From Blautia faecicola (GTDB taxonomy: Bacteria > Bacillota > Clostridia > Lachnospirales > Lachnospiraceae), in assembly GCF_004123145.1 (NCBI RefSeq), contig NZ_SDKC01000001.1:1321501-1385500 (forward strand): DNA of 64,000 bases, given 5' to 3'. Position 1 is the first letter of the stretch; every line of letters starts with the position of its first letter. Of this stretch, positions 26,152 through 35,286 are shown piece by piece. Both the position numbers and the translations under genes were made by a program. Below the pieces are notes generated by a model. The model saw nothing but the letters and a program-made list of their open reading frames with translations. It was not told the DNA's origin and made no database searches.

Positions 26152-26308
26152 GAAAATCTCAAGCAAATTGTATAAAAAAAGTAAAGAACAGGTTGCTGTT
26201 CACTGGTAATATCCCGCGAGGTGTTTTTTGTGAGCGAAGGTCACAGAAAATCCGAGACATATCGCGCGAATTTATGCGATCAGCATAAATTCTGTGCATC
26301 GCACAGCG

Positions 26309-26336
26309 TGTTGCTGGGCACGGAGTGAACAGTAAC
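26309..26336 (+). repeat. Dispersed hairpin repeat, type B
   Basis: TGTTGCT / AGTAACA arms around a core with ACGGAGTGAAC. It shares CGGAGTGAACAGTAAC exactly with the copy at 51092-51108. Confidence 0.6.
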
Positions 26337-26411
26337 AAGAACCGTTCATATTCCCGTGCAAAAAGCAAATGTTCCGGCATATAGTGAAACAAAGATCCGA
26401 AACGAGCAAAG

Positions 26412-27611
26412 ATGATGAAGAAAAGAATTATCACATGGGTATTACTTCTGATGCTGATAACGGCTGAAATCTGTCCTGTGACAATCCAGGGTGCGGTACA
26501 GCCGGCGCCGGAGATCAGCGCACCGGGAGCGGTACTTATGGAACCATCTACAGGAACTGTTTTATACGAAAAAAACGGAGAAGAACAGCGAAGTCCGGCA
26601 AGCATTACCAAAATCATGACTCTGCTTTTGATTTTTGAAGCACTGGAAGACGGACAGATCACGTTGGAGGAAGAGGCGGTAACCAGTGCCTATGCAAAAA
26701 GCATGGGGGGATCTCAGGTTTTTCTGGAAGAGGGAGAAAAACAGACAGTGGAGACCCTGATCAAATGTATCGTAGTTGCATCGGGGAATGATGCATCCGT
26801 GGTAATGGCAGAACATCTTGCGGGAAGCGAGGAAGAATTTGTGAAAAGAATGAATGAAAAAGCCAGAGAGCTTGGTATGATACATACACAGTATGTGGAC
26901 TGTTGCGGACTTACAGATTCCGATGCACATTATACCACGGCTTCTGATGTTGCGATTGTCTCGAGAGAACTGATTACTCGTTTTCCCCGTATTCTTAACT
27001 ATTCCTCTATCTGGATGGAAAATATTATCCACAGAACGGCACAGGGAGAGAAAGAATTCTGCCTGACCAATACCAACAAGCTGATTCGCAGTTATGAAAG
27101 GTGCATTGGTCTGAAAACCGGAAGTACCAGTGTGGCAAAATACTGTGTATCTGCAGTTGCACGGAGGGGAGAGATGACGTTGCTTGCGGTAGTCATGGGT
27201 GCGCCGGATGCCAAGGTGCGATTTAAAGATGCGGCAGCCTTGCTTGATTATGGATTTGGAAAGTGTAATCTTTATCTGGATGAAAACAGGAAAAATCCGG
27301 ATCCGGTGCCGGTAAAAGGAGGGGTAAAAAAAGAGGTGGCATGTCGGTATACAGGAGAATTCCGGTATCTGGATACGGAAGGGAAAAATCTTTCGCAGAT
27401 AGAAAAGAAGATTGTTTATATGAAGAATCTTCAAGCACCGGTAAAGAAAGGAGATATCGTTGGCGAAGCACAGTATTTGCTGGATGGAAAGATGGTTGGC
27501 AAAACGGATATAGTGGCTGCAAAATCTGTGAAAAAGGCCGGTCTGTGGGATTATATCAAACACATCAGAAAGAGAATGATAAAGGGCGATGATTATTCGG
27601 CAGACGGGTAA
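26412..27611 (+). CDS. D-alanyl-D-alanine carboxypeptidase (DacF/PBP5 family)
   Basis: A 399-residue secreted penicillin-binding protein that trims the terminal D-alanine from peptidoglycan stems. A signal peptide covers about residues 1-27. Active-site motifs are SITK (64-67), SGN (124-126) and KTG (235-237), the complete S11 peptidase set. The C-terminal domain (about 300-365) is the PBP5 beta-sandwich. In place of the usual amphipathic membrane helix there is a short basic tail (YIKHIRKRMIKG). Two start codons, ATG 26412 and 26415, are equally plausible; no strong ribosome binding site is visible. Confidence 0.93.
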   Translation: MMKKRIITWVLLLMLITAEICPVTIQGAVQPAPEISAPGAVLMEPSTGTVLYEKNGEEQRSPASITKIMTLLLIFEALEDGQITLEEEAVTSAYAKSMGGSQVFLEEGEKQTVETLIKCIVVASGNDASVVMAEHLAGSEEEFVKRMNEKARELGMIHTQYVDCCGLTDSDAHYTTASDVAIVSRELITRFPRILNYSSIWMENIIHRTAQGEKEFCLTNTNKLIRSYERCIGLKTGSTSVAKYCVSAVARRGEMTLLAVVMGAPDAKVRFKDAAALLDYGFGKCNLYLDENRKNPDPVPVKGGVKKEVACRYTGEFRYLDTEGKNLSQIEKKIVYMKNLQAPVKKGDIVGEAQYLLDGKMVGKTDIVAAKSVKKAGLWDYIKHIRKRMIKGDDYSADG

Positions 27612-27623
27612 CTGTTTGATATA

Positions 27624-27668
27624 AAAACTGACGGGAATAAAACAGAAAACTGCTTTCCCGTCAGTTTT
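27624..27668. terminator. Terminator between carboxypeptidase and GH13 genes
   Basis: Perfect 14-bp stem AAAACTGACGGGAA / TTCCCGTCAGTTTT, lying between convergent genes. Confidence 0.85.
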
Positions 27669-27730
27669 GAAAATGTAACAGTATCGGATCCGGGTTTACA
27701 TTACGATCTGCGCAGAACGTATCGGAATCA

Positions 27731-29407
27731 TCACATTTCGAAAATTACTACCTGATACCCTGGCATATGAAGGATATCTCCGTTAAGATCCAGTGTTTCC
27801 AGATTGTTCATCAGCACTTTTTTGTAAGTTCCCGGAAGAACAACATCCTGAGCATCGTGCTGATAATTGGCAACTACCAGCAGAGTTCTGTCAGTGCCTT
27901 TTCTGTAATAAGCCATCAGATTGGTCTGTTCTTCTTTGTATGGAACAACTTCACCGTATACAACCACATCTTTGTATTCCGGATTCTTGCGGAGGGCGAT
28001 CAGTTCTTTATACCAGTGATACATGGAATCCGGGCGGTTCACCTGTTCGGCGGCATTGATACCGGTATAATTCGGATTCACTTTCAGCCACGGGGTTCCT
28101 GTGGTAAATCCTGCGTTAGCAGTTGCATCCCACTGGAATGGAGTGCGGGCATTGTCACGACTGTAAGGAACAACAGCTTTGAAAGCGGCTTCCGGAGTCA
28201 GTCCGGCGTCCAGTGCTACCTGGTATTCATCGAGGGTGCTGCAGTCATCAATTTCATCTATGGAGTGGAAAGCAACATTTGTCATACCAAGTTCCTGTCC
28301 CTGATAGATGAAAGGCAGCCCGCGGAGCATAACGTTGACAGCGGCAAGCATTTTCTTGCTGGTGTCACTGACGTCTGCTTCCGGGATATAGTGGCTGACA
28401 CCGCGAGGTTCATCATGATTTTCGATGATATTGGAGATGAATCCGATATCCCCCAGGCGTTTCTGAGTACCGAAGGCAGCTTTTTTATATTCCTCACCCC
28501 ATACAACCGGTTTGCATTTGTACCATCCGTCATCGGATTTACCGGCGATGGTTTCGGCAAAATCAAACATGGAAGAGAAGTGGCCATTGTTTCCGATAAA
28601 TGCTTCCAGAGCATCCGGACGATCGGTAAATACTTCACCTACAGTAAATGCATGATGTTTTTCGAACGTTTCTGTTTTCATCTCATGCAGAAAGTCATCG
28701 ATACCTTCCGCATCATGAAGCATGTTATCGATGCCTGCCAGCCCGTCATCACGGTCTGCGGGATAGCTGGTATAAATATTCGGCTTTTTAATGTTCATGA
28801 TTGCATCGATACGGAAGCCGGCTACACCGCGATCCAGCCACCAGTTGATCATTTTGTATATTTCTTCCCGGAGCTTGGGATTCTCCCAGTTCAGATCTGG
28901 CTGTTTTTTGTGGAAGACATGCATATAATATTTGTCGGTATGTCCCGGCAGAAGATCCCATACAGGACCGCCGAAGTAAGAACGCCAGTTGTTTGGAAGT
29001 TTATAATCTTTGGTATCGGCGATGTAGAAATATTTTCCGTACTCACCGTCCGGATCTTCACAGGCTTTTTTGAACCATTCGTGTTCATCGGAACAGTGGT
29101 TGACAACCAGGTCCATAACGATGTACATATCACGGGCTTTTGCCTCTTTTAACAGTTCGTCCATGTCTTCCATGGTTCCGAATCTCGGGTCGATATCGTA
29201 ATAGTCGGAAATATCGTATCCCTGATCTGCCAGCGGGGAGCAGTAGATCGGGGAGAGCCAGATGATGTCCACCCCCAGATCTTTCAGGTAATCCAGTTTG
29301 CTGATCACACCTTTCAGATCACCGATACCATCTCCGTTGGTATCGCAGAAACTCTTCGGGTAAATCTGATATGCGGCTTTCTCATGCCACCACTTTTTTT
29401 CTAACAT
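27731..29407 (-). CDS. GH13 alpha-glucosidase (oligo-1,6-glucosidase type)
   Basis: A 558-residue intracellular glycoside hydrolase of family 13, subfamily 31-like. It begins WWHEKAAYQIYPKSFCDTNG as oligo-1,6-glucosidases and sucrase-isomaltases do. The nucleophile Asp lies in AGFRIDAIMNI, the acid/base Glu in FTVGEVFTD, and the third carboxylate in IIENHDEPR; DLVVNHCSDEH is the first conserved region. The substrate (isomaltose, panose, maltose or sucrose) cannot be fixed by eye. There is no signal peptide. It is transcribed in the same direction as the AraC regulator gene behind its promoter. Confidence 0.93.
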   Translation of the reverse strand: MLEKKWWHEKAAYQIYPKSFCDTNGDGIGDLKGVISKLDYLKDLGVDIIWLSPIYCSPLADQGYDISDYYDIDPRFGTMEDMDELLKEAKARDMYIVMDLVVNHCSDEHEWFKKACEDPDGEYGKYFYIADTKDYKLPNNWRSYFGGPVWDLLPGHTDKYYMHVFHKKQPDLNWENPKLREEIYKMINWWLDRGVAGFRIDAIMNIKKPNIYTSYPADRDDGLAGIDNMLHDAEGIDDFLHEMKTETFEKHHAFTVGEVFTDRPDALEAFIGNNGHFSSMFDFAETIAGKSDDGWYKCKPVVWGEEYKKAAFGTQKRLGDIGFISNIIENHDEPRGVSHYIPEADVSDTSKKMLAAVNVMLRGLPFIYQGQELGMTNVAFHSIDEIDDCSTLDEYQVALDAGLTPEAAFKAVVPYSRDNARTPFQWDATANAGFTTGTPWLKVNPNYTGINAAEQVNRPDSMYHWYKELIALRKNPEYKDVVVYGEVVPYKEEQTNLMAYYRKGTDRTLLVVANYQHDAQDVVLPGTYKKVLMNNLETLDLNGDILHMPGYQVVIFEM

Positions 29408-29502
29408 TGTAAAAATCCTCCTGTTGCTTCTTACGAATCATTTACTGACATTATAGAAGAGAAATAAGAAAAATACTACCGGAAAACTGATTGGAAAGTA
29501 TA

Positions 29503-30435
29503 TTATTCTGACTTCCTTGCCAGATATAATTTCCGGTATTGCAGTGGGGTGGTTCCGGTTTTCCGCTTGAAGAGGCGCTGAAAATTCCCCATGTTGTTAA
29601 AACCACATTCCAGACAGACCTCTGTCACCGGGGCATCGCCGGTTTCCAACAGGCGGATGACTTTATTTAAACGGTAATCGTTGATATAATCGATCGGTGT
29701 CTTTCCGATGGAACGCTTGAAAAAGCGACAAAAATACTGTTCATTCATATTGATCTGAGATGCCAGATCCTGCACATACAACTTTTCCTGGTAGTGCTCC
29801 GTAATATAGGAAAGTATAGTTTTGATAGCTGTAATTTTCTGGCTCTCTGATCCCGGTGACTGGCGCATCAGACCGGCTTCCATCAGGATCCCGATCAGCT
29901 GTAAGATTCCGGCTTTGATCTGTAACTGAGCGATGACGTTATCGGTGAGAATCTGTTCTCCGGTGATGAGTGTCTCATTATTTTTTGAGAAAATCCGGCT
30001 GATCTGCTGATAACAGCTGCGGAATGCAGGGAAAAAAGGACTGGTCTGATCAAGAAAACGGGGAAATGTCAGTTTGTTCTGTGCCAGCGGCAGTAAGATC
30101 AATTCATCGATCGAGTCATAATTGTGAAACAGCAGCATAGAGGGCGAAAAAACGATCGCCTGCTCATCAAATTCCACGCTCACAGAGCGGAGGGAATGAA
30201 GCTCGCCGCTGTTAAGAAACAGAAAACATTCCTGATCGGTTCCGTAAGGCTCCATATTGATATCCAGTTTGTAGGAACCATGCTGAAGATAAACAACCTC
30301 AACCTCTTCGTGCCAGTGATGGCGGACGCGGAGACGGTAACTGAGATTGCTGAAATGGTAATAAGCACAGGGAAACAGGCGGGTACCGTGGGACTGTTTT
30401 TCTTTCAGACCCGGCTGCTGAGATGTCTGATTCAT
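29503..30435 (-). CDS. AraC family transcriptional regulator next to GH13
   Basis: A 310-residue regulator with an N-terminal cupin sensor (RHHWHEEVEVVYLQHGSYKL, LNSGELHSL) and a C-terminal double helix-turn-helix AraC domain (about 205-305: YVQDLASQINMNEQYFCRFF and GFNNMGNFQRLFKRKTGTTP). Start ATG 30435 is chosen for the AGGAGGAACTTTT site. It lies 95 bp upstream of the GH13 gene on the same strand and probably controls it in response to an alpha-glucoside. Confidence 0.9.
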   Translation of the reverse strand: MNQTSQQPGLKEKQSHGTRLFPCAYYHFSNLSYRLRVRHHWHEEVEVVYLQHGSYKLDINMEPYGTDQECFLFLNSGELHSLRSVSVEFDEQAIVFSPSMLLFHNYDSIDELILLPLAQNKLTFPRFLDQTSPFFPAFRSCYQQISRIFSKNNETLITGEQILTDNVIAQLQIKAGILQLIGILMEAGLMRQSPGSESQKITAIKTILSYITEHYQEKLYVQDLASQINMNEQYFCRFFKRSIGKTPIDYINDYRLNKVIRLLETGDAPVTEVCLECGFNNMGNFQRLFKRKTGTTPLQYRKLYLARKSE

Positions 30436-30523
30436 AAAAGTTCCTCCTGTCATGATAAGATACCTGTATTTTATCATACTAAATAGGTCTTTTCTATCAT
30501 AGGATACATAGGAGGGGTAGAAA

Positions 30524-31108
30524 ATGAAAAAAATCTGGGAGCGGGAGATGTGGATGGTGCTTGGCTTCCTTGCCGGGTGTTTTGCTCTTGGTTTGCTTGG
30601 CGGAATTCTGTTTGCCAACCTTGCATATCCCTGGCGAAACGGGCAGAATCAGATGCTGGAGCTGTATGCACTGACACAGATTAAGAATAAAAAGGGAAAA
30701 TCCGCGGAGTATTTTTGGTATCTCTTGGAAAACCGGATGTTTGCCGTTGCGTTTTTTCTACTTACAGGACTTACGGGTGCGGCGCGCTTTATCGTTGTGG
30801 TAGCAGCTGCCTGGATGGGGTTTCTTGCCGGAGCGGCGGGAAGCCTTCTGATTCTGGAACAGGGAATCCGGGGGTTCTGGATCTTTGCAGGTTCGTTATT
30901 TCCACAGATGATTGTATATTTTCCCGCGGTTGCACTGCTGATGACAAAAATTTATAAGGAACGGGGAAATATCTGGAAGAAACCTGTAAAAGTTATAAAA
31001 ATCTATCTTCTTACAGGAACAGCGGTAATTTTTCTGTGTCTGGCGGGTGTTGTCCTGGAAGCGTATGTCCATCCGGTCTGGATGAGATGGCTGCTGGAAC
31101 ATGTTTAA
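30524..31108 (+). CDS. spoIIM: Stage II sporulation protein M
   Basis: A 194-residue membrane protein with about five helices, of the SpoIIM family. In Bacillus, SpoIIM is part of the SpoIIDMP machine that drives forespore engulfment. Family pattern: an early GxxxG-rich helix (GFLAGCFALGLLGGILFANL), a central helix-loop with GFLAGAAGSLL, and a last helix ending before the short C-terminus. The xerD gene follows, the same neighbourhood as in other Firmicutes. Strong AGGAGGGG site. Confidence 0.85.
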   Translation: MKKIWEREMWMVLGFLAGCFALGLLGGILFANLAYPWRNGQNQMLELYALTQIKNKKGKSAEYFWYLLENRMFAVAFFLLTGLTGAARFIVVVAAAWMGFLAGAAGSLLILEQGIRGFWIFAGSLFPQMIVYFPAVALLMTKIYKERGNIWKKPVKVIKIYLLTGTAVIFLCLAGVVLEAYVHPVWMRWLLEHV

Positions 31109-31214
31109 AAAGAAAAATTTTACAAGATATGGTAGACATAAAATACCGGATTTCGATATGTTGTAGTTTCAGATAAATATTGGAAAAAGAAGAAAAAATC
31201 AGGAAAATAAGGAT

Positions 31215-31243
31215 TTGCTTTTCTGTAAAAACACGGCTATAAT
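31215..31243 (+). promoter_or_regulatory. Promoter of xerD
   Basis: TTGCTT, 17-bp spacer, TATAAT (31238-31243). It rules out the in-frame start at 31250 because that would be at the transcription start. Confidence 0.75.
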
Positions 31244-31309
31244 AGGTCTATGCGGCAAAAACAGGTGAGGTTTTTGCGCTATTATCACATAATGAGGACA
31301 CGGGAAGAT

Positions 31310-32197
31310 ATGGAAACAGAGATAAAATTATTTATATCCTATTTACATAATACAAAAAGAATGTCCGGCAATACAGTGGTGTCCTATGAGAGAGATCTGA
31401 AGAAAATGATGCTGTATTTTCAGGAGGTACACCAGATGACCCGGGTGCAGGATATCACAGAAACCAGCCTGAATTCTTACATGCTGTATCTGGAGAAAAA
31501 TCATTTCGCAGCATCTACGGTATCGAGAAGCGTGGCTTCCATGCGTGCGTTTTTCCAGTATCTGTATCAGGAACATCTCATAGAGAATAACCCGGCAGAT
31601 CATCTGCATCCGCCGAAGGTGGAAAAGAAGATGCCGGAGATTCTGTCTGTGGAGGAAGTAGATCTGCTTCTTCGCCAGCCATCAGACAGGACACCGAAGG
31701 GACTGCGGGACCGGGCAATGCTGGAACTTTTATATGCCACCGGTATCCGGGTCAGTGAGCTGATCCATCTGGAAATGTCGGATGTCAATCTGGCGATGGG
31801 ATATATCAACTGCAGGGATACAGACAGTGAGCGTGTGATTCCGTTTGGAAGTCAGGCGAAAAAAGCATTGCAGCAGTATATGCATACGGTGCGGGACGGA
31901 TTTCTGAAGGGACAGGAGAGTGAAGTGCTTTTTACGAACTGTTCCGGAAAACCGATGAGCCGGCAGGGGTTCTGGAAGGTGCTCAAGCACTATGCACAAA
32001 CCGCCGGAATTGAGAAAGATATCACACCGCATACCCTGCGTCATTCGTTTGCCGCTCATCTGATCCAGAACGGAGCGGATTTAAAGAGCGTGCAGGAGAT
32101 GCTGGGACATTCGGATATATCGACAACACAGATGTATCTGAATATGAATGTGTATAAAATCAGGGATGTTTATACCAAAGCACACCCGAGAAAATAA
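31310..32197 (+). CDS. xerD: XerD-like site-specific tyrosine recombinase
   Basis: A 295-residue recombinase of the length typical for XerC/D, which resolves chromosome dimers at dif. The N-terminal SAM-like core-binding domain (about 1-85) is followed by the catalytic domain with Arg in YATGIRVSELIHLEM, the H-x-x-R box HTLRHSFAAHLI, His in GHSDISTTQMY and the nucleophile Tyr in that same motif. ATG 31310 gives the usual N-terminus; ATG 31292 is an alternative, and the ribosome binding site does not decide. Its pairing with spoIIM supports the housekeeping XerD assignment over a phage integrase. Confidence 0.9.
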   Translation: METEIKLFISYLHNTKRMSGNTVVSYERDLKKMMLYFQEVHQMTRVQDITETSLNSYMLYLEKNHFAASTVSRSVASMRAFFQYLYQEHLIENNPADHLHPPKVEKKMPEILSVEEVDLLLRQPSDRTPKGLRDRAMLELLYATGIRVSELIHLEMSDVNLAMGYINCRDTDSERVIPFGSQAKKALQQYMHTVRDGFLKGQESEVLFTNCSGKPMSRQGFWKVLKHYAQTAGIEKDITPHTLRHSFAAHLIQNGADLKSVQEMLGHSDISTTQMYLNMNVYKIRDVYTKAHPRK

Positions 32198-32213
32198 GAG
32201 GAGAGAAGTTATT

Positions 32214-33248
32214 ATGAGTATTGAACTGTTGAAAAAACTGCCAACACCGACAGAGATCAAAGCGGATTATCCGGTGACACAGAAGGTGGCACGGATCAAA
32301 GAAGAAAGAGACGAGATGATCCGTAAAGTATTTACCGGAGAATCCGACAAGTTTCTGGTTATCATCGGACCGTGTTCCGCAGATAACGAAGAGGCAGTTT
32401 GTGAATATATCAACCGTCTGTCCAGAGTACAGGAAGAGGTAGCGGACAAACTGATCCTGATTCCGAGAATTTATACCAACAAACCGAGAACAACCGGTGA
32501 AGGTTACAAGGGAATCCTGCATCAGCCGGACCCGGAGAAGAAACCGGATCTGCTGCACGGTCTGATCGCGATCCGTAAGATGCACATGCGTGCTATTGAG
32601 GAATCCGGTCTGACAGCCGCAGATGAGATGCTGTACCCGGAAACCTGGAGATATCTGGATGATATTCTCTCTTATGTTGCGATCGGTGCGCGTTCCGTGG
32701 AAAATCAGCAGCATCGTATGGTAGCCAGTGGTATGGATATTCCGGTAGGTATGAAAAATCCGACCAGTGGAGATCTGTCTGTGATGCTGAATTCTGTTGT
32801 GGCAGCACAGATCAAACAGAACTTTATCTACAGAAACTGGGAAGCAGAGACTGACGGCAACCCGCTGGCGCATACGATTCTTCGTGGTGCGGTGAATAAA
32901 CATGGCAATGCGATCCCAAACTATCATTATGAAGATCTGCAATTCTTGCTGGAGAAATATAATGAAAGAGATCTGAAGAATCCGGCTACAATTGTGGATG
33001 CAAATCATTCGAATTCGAATAAACAGTTTAAGGAGCAGATTCGTATTGTGAAGGAAGTGCTTCACAGTAGAAATATTTCCGGGGATATTCGGAAACTGGT
33101 GAAGGGCGTGATGATCGAGAGTTATCTGGTTGAGGGTAATCAAAAGATCGGATGCGAGAATCACGTGTATGGAAAATCGATTACGGATCCTTGCCTGGGT
33201 TGGGAGGATTCGAGAGAGTTGCTGCATACGATTGCGGAGCTTTGTTAG
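32214..33248 (+). CDS. 3-deoxy-7-phosphoheptulonate synthase
   Basis: A 344-residue type I DAHP synthase of the AroF/G/H group. It joins phosphoenolpyruvate and erythrose-4-phosphate in the first step of aromatic amino acid synthesis. Seen: LVIIGPCSADN, RIYTNKPRTTGEGYKG, GMKNPTSGDL and VDANHSNSNKQ with the metal-binding His. It starts 16 nt after xerD with AGAGGAGAG. No other aro gene is adjacent. Feedback specificity cannot be read here. Confidence 0.95.
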   Translation: MSIELLKKLPTPTEIKADYPVTQKVARIKEERDEMIRKVFTGESDKFLVIIGPCSADNEEAVCEYINRLSRVQEEVADKLILIPRIYTNKPRTTGEGYKGILHQPDPEKKPDLLHGLIAIRKMHMRAIEESGLTAADEMLYPETWRYLDDILSYVAIGARSVENQQHRMVASGMDIPVGMKNPTSGDLSVMLNSVVAAQIKQNFIYRNWEAETDGNPLAHTILRGAVNKHGNAIPNYHYEDLQFLLEKYNERDLKNPATIVDANHSNSNKQFKEQIRIVKEVLHSRNISGDIRKLVKGVMIESYLVEGNQKIGCENHVYGKSITDPCLGWEDSRELLHTIAELC

Positions 33249-33272
33249 GATAAAAAACAAAAAAATAAGAGT

Positions 33273-33489
33273 AGTTGGCTAAAGGGACGTGGCTGGCTTG
33301 CGATCCATGGGTGGACAACTTGGGCAGGGCAACTTTGAACTAATCACTAACTTCGACTAATTGACGCTGGTCAGCTGACCAGCGCCAAAGTCTACGTAAG
33401 TGCTGGATTTCAAAGCTTGCCCTGAATGCCCAAAAAGTGTTGTCCACCCATGGATCGCAAGCCAGCCACTGGTTTTGGCAAACGACGTT
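33273..33489. repeat. Large foldback (inverted-repeat) element
   Basis: The outer arms 33291-33319 and 33439-33467 are perfect 29-bp inverted copies. Inside, TTGGGCA, AGGGCAA and CTTTGAA pair with TGCCCAA, TTGCCCT and TTCAAAG. At the centre is the exact 20-bp palindrome at 33365-33384 (CGCTGGTCAG and its complement). Weaker pairing continues outwards to about 33273 and 33489. It is not an ordinary terminator: no T-run follows. No coding potential. Confidence 0.85.
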
Positions 33490-33514
33490 AAGTTTGGTTT
33501 ATAAAGTGGTTTCG

Positions 33515-33544
33515 AGAATTTTGGACTCGGTGAATCCAAAATTG
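33515..33544. repeat. Short hairpin beside the foldback
   Basis: AATTTTGGA / TCCAAAATT, perfect 9-bp arms around CTCGGTGAA. With the foldback it fills the 442-bp gap between the DAHP synthase gene and the flippase gene. Confidence 0.6.
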
Positions 33545-33666
33545 TTGTGATGCTTTTAGAGATAAACGAAAAGTCGTTTGTGAATGGTGTGAAAAAGAAG
33601 GCACAGAGTAAATCTGAAAAGTTCGTGTGTTATAAAAACTGTTTTATGATATGTAAGAGAAACATG

Positions 33667-33695
33667 GCTAGAGCCTTTTTCAGACGCGCTCTAGC
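33667..33695 (-). terminator. Possible terminator of the flippase gene
   Basis: GCTAGAGC / GCTCTAGC stem that includes the flippase stop codon. There is no convincing T-run after it on the minus strand, so this is a weak call. Confidence 0.35.
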
Positions 33696-35202
33696 GTGGA
33701 GTTTTTTGGGTGAATAATTTCATCATCATCAGGAATATTCCTCCGGTTATAAGAACGCTTCCGAACAGTGCGATATATCCACTCATTTTCATTTCAGACA
33801 GTATACGGTAGAGAAACAGACCGCATCCACATCCAAGGATCATTCCACAACAGGGCAGGACGATCCATTCTACTGCTGGAAATCGAAATTTTACACTTTT
33901 ATGTAAAAAGATCAGGTTTAATCCCGTAATGATAAGCTGGCTTAAAAGCAGTCCGAAGAGGTAGCCGCGGATTCCCATGTGGGGGATTGCGAAGGTCACG
34001 AAGAGGATTCGGATTCCAAGGCCGGCGAGGCTTTGGATCAGGCATTGGACGGTGTGTCCCAGGCCGTTCAGGATGCCGTTCAGGGTGGCGGTGAGGTAGA
34101 GGAACGGGCAGAGAAAGGCCAGAATCTGTAAAAAGATGCCGGCGTCCTGGTTTTGGTAGAAGATCTGTGCCAGCTCTTTTCCGAAAAAGAAGAAGATTCC
34201 TCCGGATAAAAAGCCGAGCCACAGACAGTATTGAATGGTCTGTTCGGTAGAGCGGATGATGGCATCTTCTTTTCCGGCTGCCTGTTGTCCGGCGATGGTT
34301 GGGAGGAGCATCGTGGAAAGGGCGGACGTGATCGCAGAAGGAAATAAAATAAAGGGCAATGCCATACCGGTCAGTGCGCCATACAGACTGAGGGACTGTG
34401 CGTTTGTAAGTCCGGATGCTTCGAGTTTTCCTGGGATGAGGATGGCTTCGGTACTCTGTAAGAGGTTGACGAGCATGCGGTTCAGGGTGAGCGGGACGGA
34501 TAAGGTAAGGATTTCCCAGAGGCAGGAACGGACGCGAAAGTCGGTAGTGCCTTTATAGGAAGGTTTCTGGAAAGCGAGACAGACAACGCAGAAGAAGCAT
34601 GCCGCCAGTTCTCCGAAAAGCATGCCGCCAACGGCGAGGATCGGTGTCGGAGCAAGGTTTTGCTCCAGGAAAATCAGGTAAATGACATAAGAAGCACCCA
34701 CCCGGGCAAACTGTTCCAGTAATTGTGATACAGCCGGAACCGTGGTTCGGCGGGTGGAAAAGTACCAGGCATGGATGCAGGTGTGTATGGAACAGAGGGG
34801 CAGACTGAAAGCAAGCAGCTGCAGAAGTTCACAGCATCGGATCTCATGTAAGATATGAAGGCTGATCCAGGGTGCGCGGGTGTACAGAAAAAAGGACACG
34901 ATCAGTGAAAGTCCCACAGAAAGTCCGCTTCCACTCAGGAAAAATACCCATCCCTTTCTCGGATTTTCCTTGGATAAAGCGGCGGAGCAGCAGCGGGATA
35001 AGGCACTCTGAATGCCGGCGGTGACACCGGACAGGCAGAAGGCATAGACCGGGAAAATCATCTGGTAGATTCCCAGACCCTGTGCACCAATGGTGCGGGA
35101 TAGGAATATCCTATAAAAGAAGCCAATCAGGCGGCTCAAGGTACCCGCACAGGTGAGGATGGCAGTACCGGTGAGGACAGGATGCTTCGCAGAAGAAAAC
35201 AT
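33691..35202 (-). CDS. SpoVB-like polysaccharide flippase (MOP family)
   Basis: A 503-residue integral membrane protein with 12-14 hydrophobic segments. The N-terminus with TLSRLIGFFYRIFLSRTIGAQGLGIYQMIFPVY is divided here as LSRLIGFFYRIFLSR and GAQGLGIYQMIFP; it matches SpoVB/YtgP-type lipid-linked oligosaccharide flippases, as do the segments GVTAGIQSALSRC and GLGHTVQCLI. It may move peptidoglycan or polysaccharide precursors during spore cortex formation. SpoVB versus a vegetative paralogue cannot be separated by eye. It is divergent from iscR. Confidence 0.83.
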   Translation of the reverse strand: MFSSAKHPVLTGTAILTCAGTLSRLIGFFYRIFLSRTIGAQGLGIYQMIFPVYAFCLSGVTAGIQSALSRCCSAALSKENPRKGWVFFLSGSGLSVGLSLIVSFFLYTRAPWISLHILHEIRCCELLQLLAFSLPLCSIHTCIHAWYFSTRRTTVPAVSQLLEQFARVGASYVIYLIFLEQNLAPTPILAVGGMLFGELAACFFCVVCLAFQKPSYKGTTDFRVRSCLWEILTLSVPLTLNRMLVNLLQSTEAILIPGKLEASGLTNAQSLSLYGALTGMALPFILFPSAITSALSTMLLPTIAGQQAAGKEDAIIRSTEQTIQYCLWLGFLSGGIFFFFGKELAQIFYQNQDAGIFLQILAFLCPFLYLTATLNGILNGLGHTVQCLIQSLAGLGIRILFVTFAIPHMGIRGYLFGLLLSQLIITGLNLIFLHKSVKFRFPAVEWIVLPCCGMILGCGCGLFLYRILSEMKMSGYIALFGSVLITGGIFLMMMKLFTQKTPR

Positions 35203-35246
35203 AACAAGCTCCGGGGCTTTTTTTTAAATATATGAGGCTGCCAGCC

Positions 35247-35275
35247 TTGACAGAACCGGGGAGTCGTGTTATATT
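35247..35275 (+). promoter_or_regulatory. Promoter of the iscR-iscS-nifU operon
   Basis: TTGACA (35247-35252), 17-bp spacer, TATATT (35270-35275). The predicted start of transcription lies next to the palindrome at 35287-35313. Confidence 0.8.
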
Positions 35276-35286
35276 GACAAAGGGTC

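Larger units (their letters stand above)
25972..26411. other. Divergent intergenic region with hairpin repeats
   Basis: 440 bp without a gene. It holds the minus-strand capA-like promoter (26123-26151) and a patch of hairpins at 26243-26336: AATTTATGC / GCATAAATT, then TGTGC-ATC-GCACA, then a type B repeat ending CGGAGTGAACAGTAAC. I see no clear promoter for dacB. Confidence 0.6.

Noticed and set aside
27767-29152. 461-codon frame on the plus strand opposite the GH13 gene
   Set aside because: Shadow of the GH13 coding sequence; no recognisable motif, no ribosome binding site.
31310-32197. Tyrosine recombinase as the integrase of a mobile island
   Set aside because: Length, motifs and the spoIIM neighbour fit housekeeping XerD; there is no att-like duplication, tRNA or cargo.
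32160-33260. 366-codon frame opposite the DAHP synthase gene
   Set aside because: Shadow frame; covers exactly the true gene and lacks any domain.
33273-33489. Foldback as a retron msr-msd or group II intron
   Set aside because: No reverse transcriptase gene and no retron or intron signature is present nearby.
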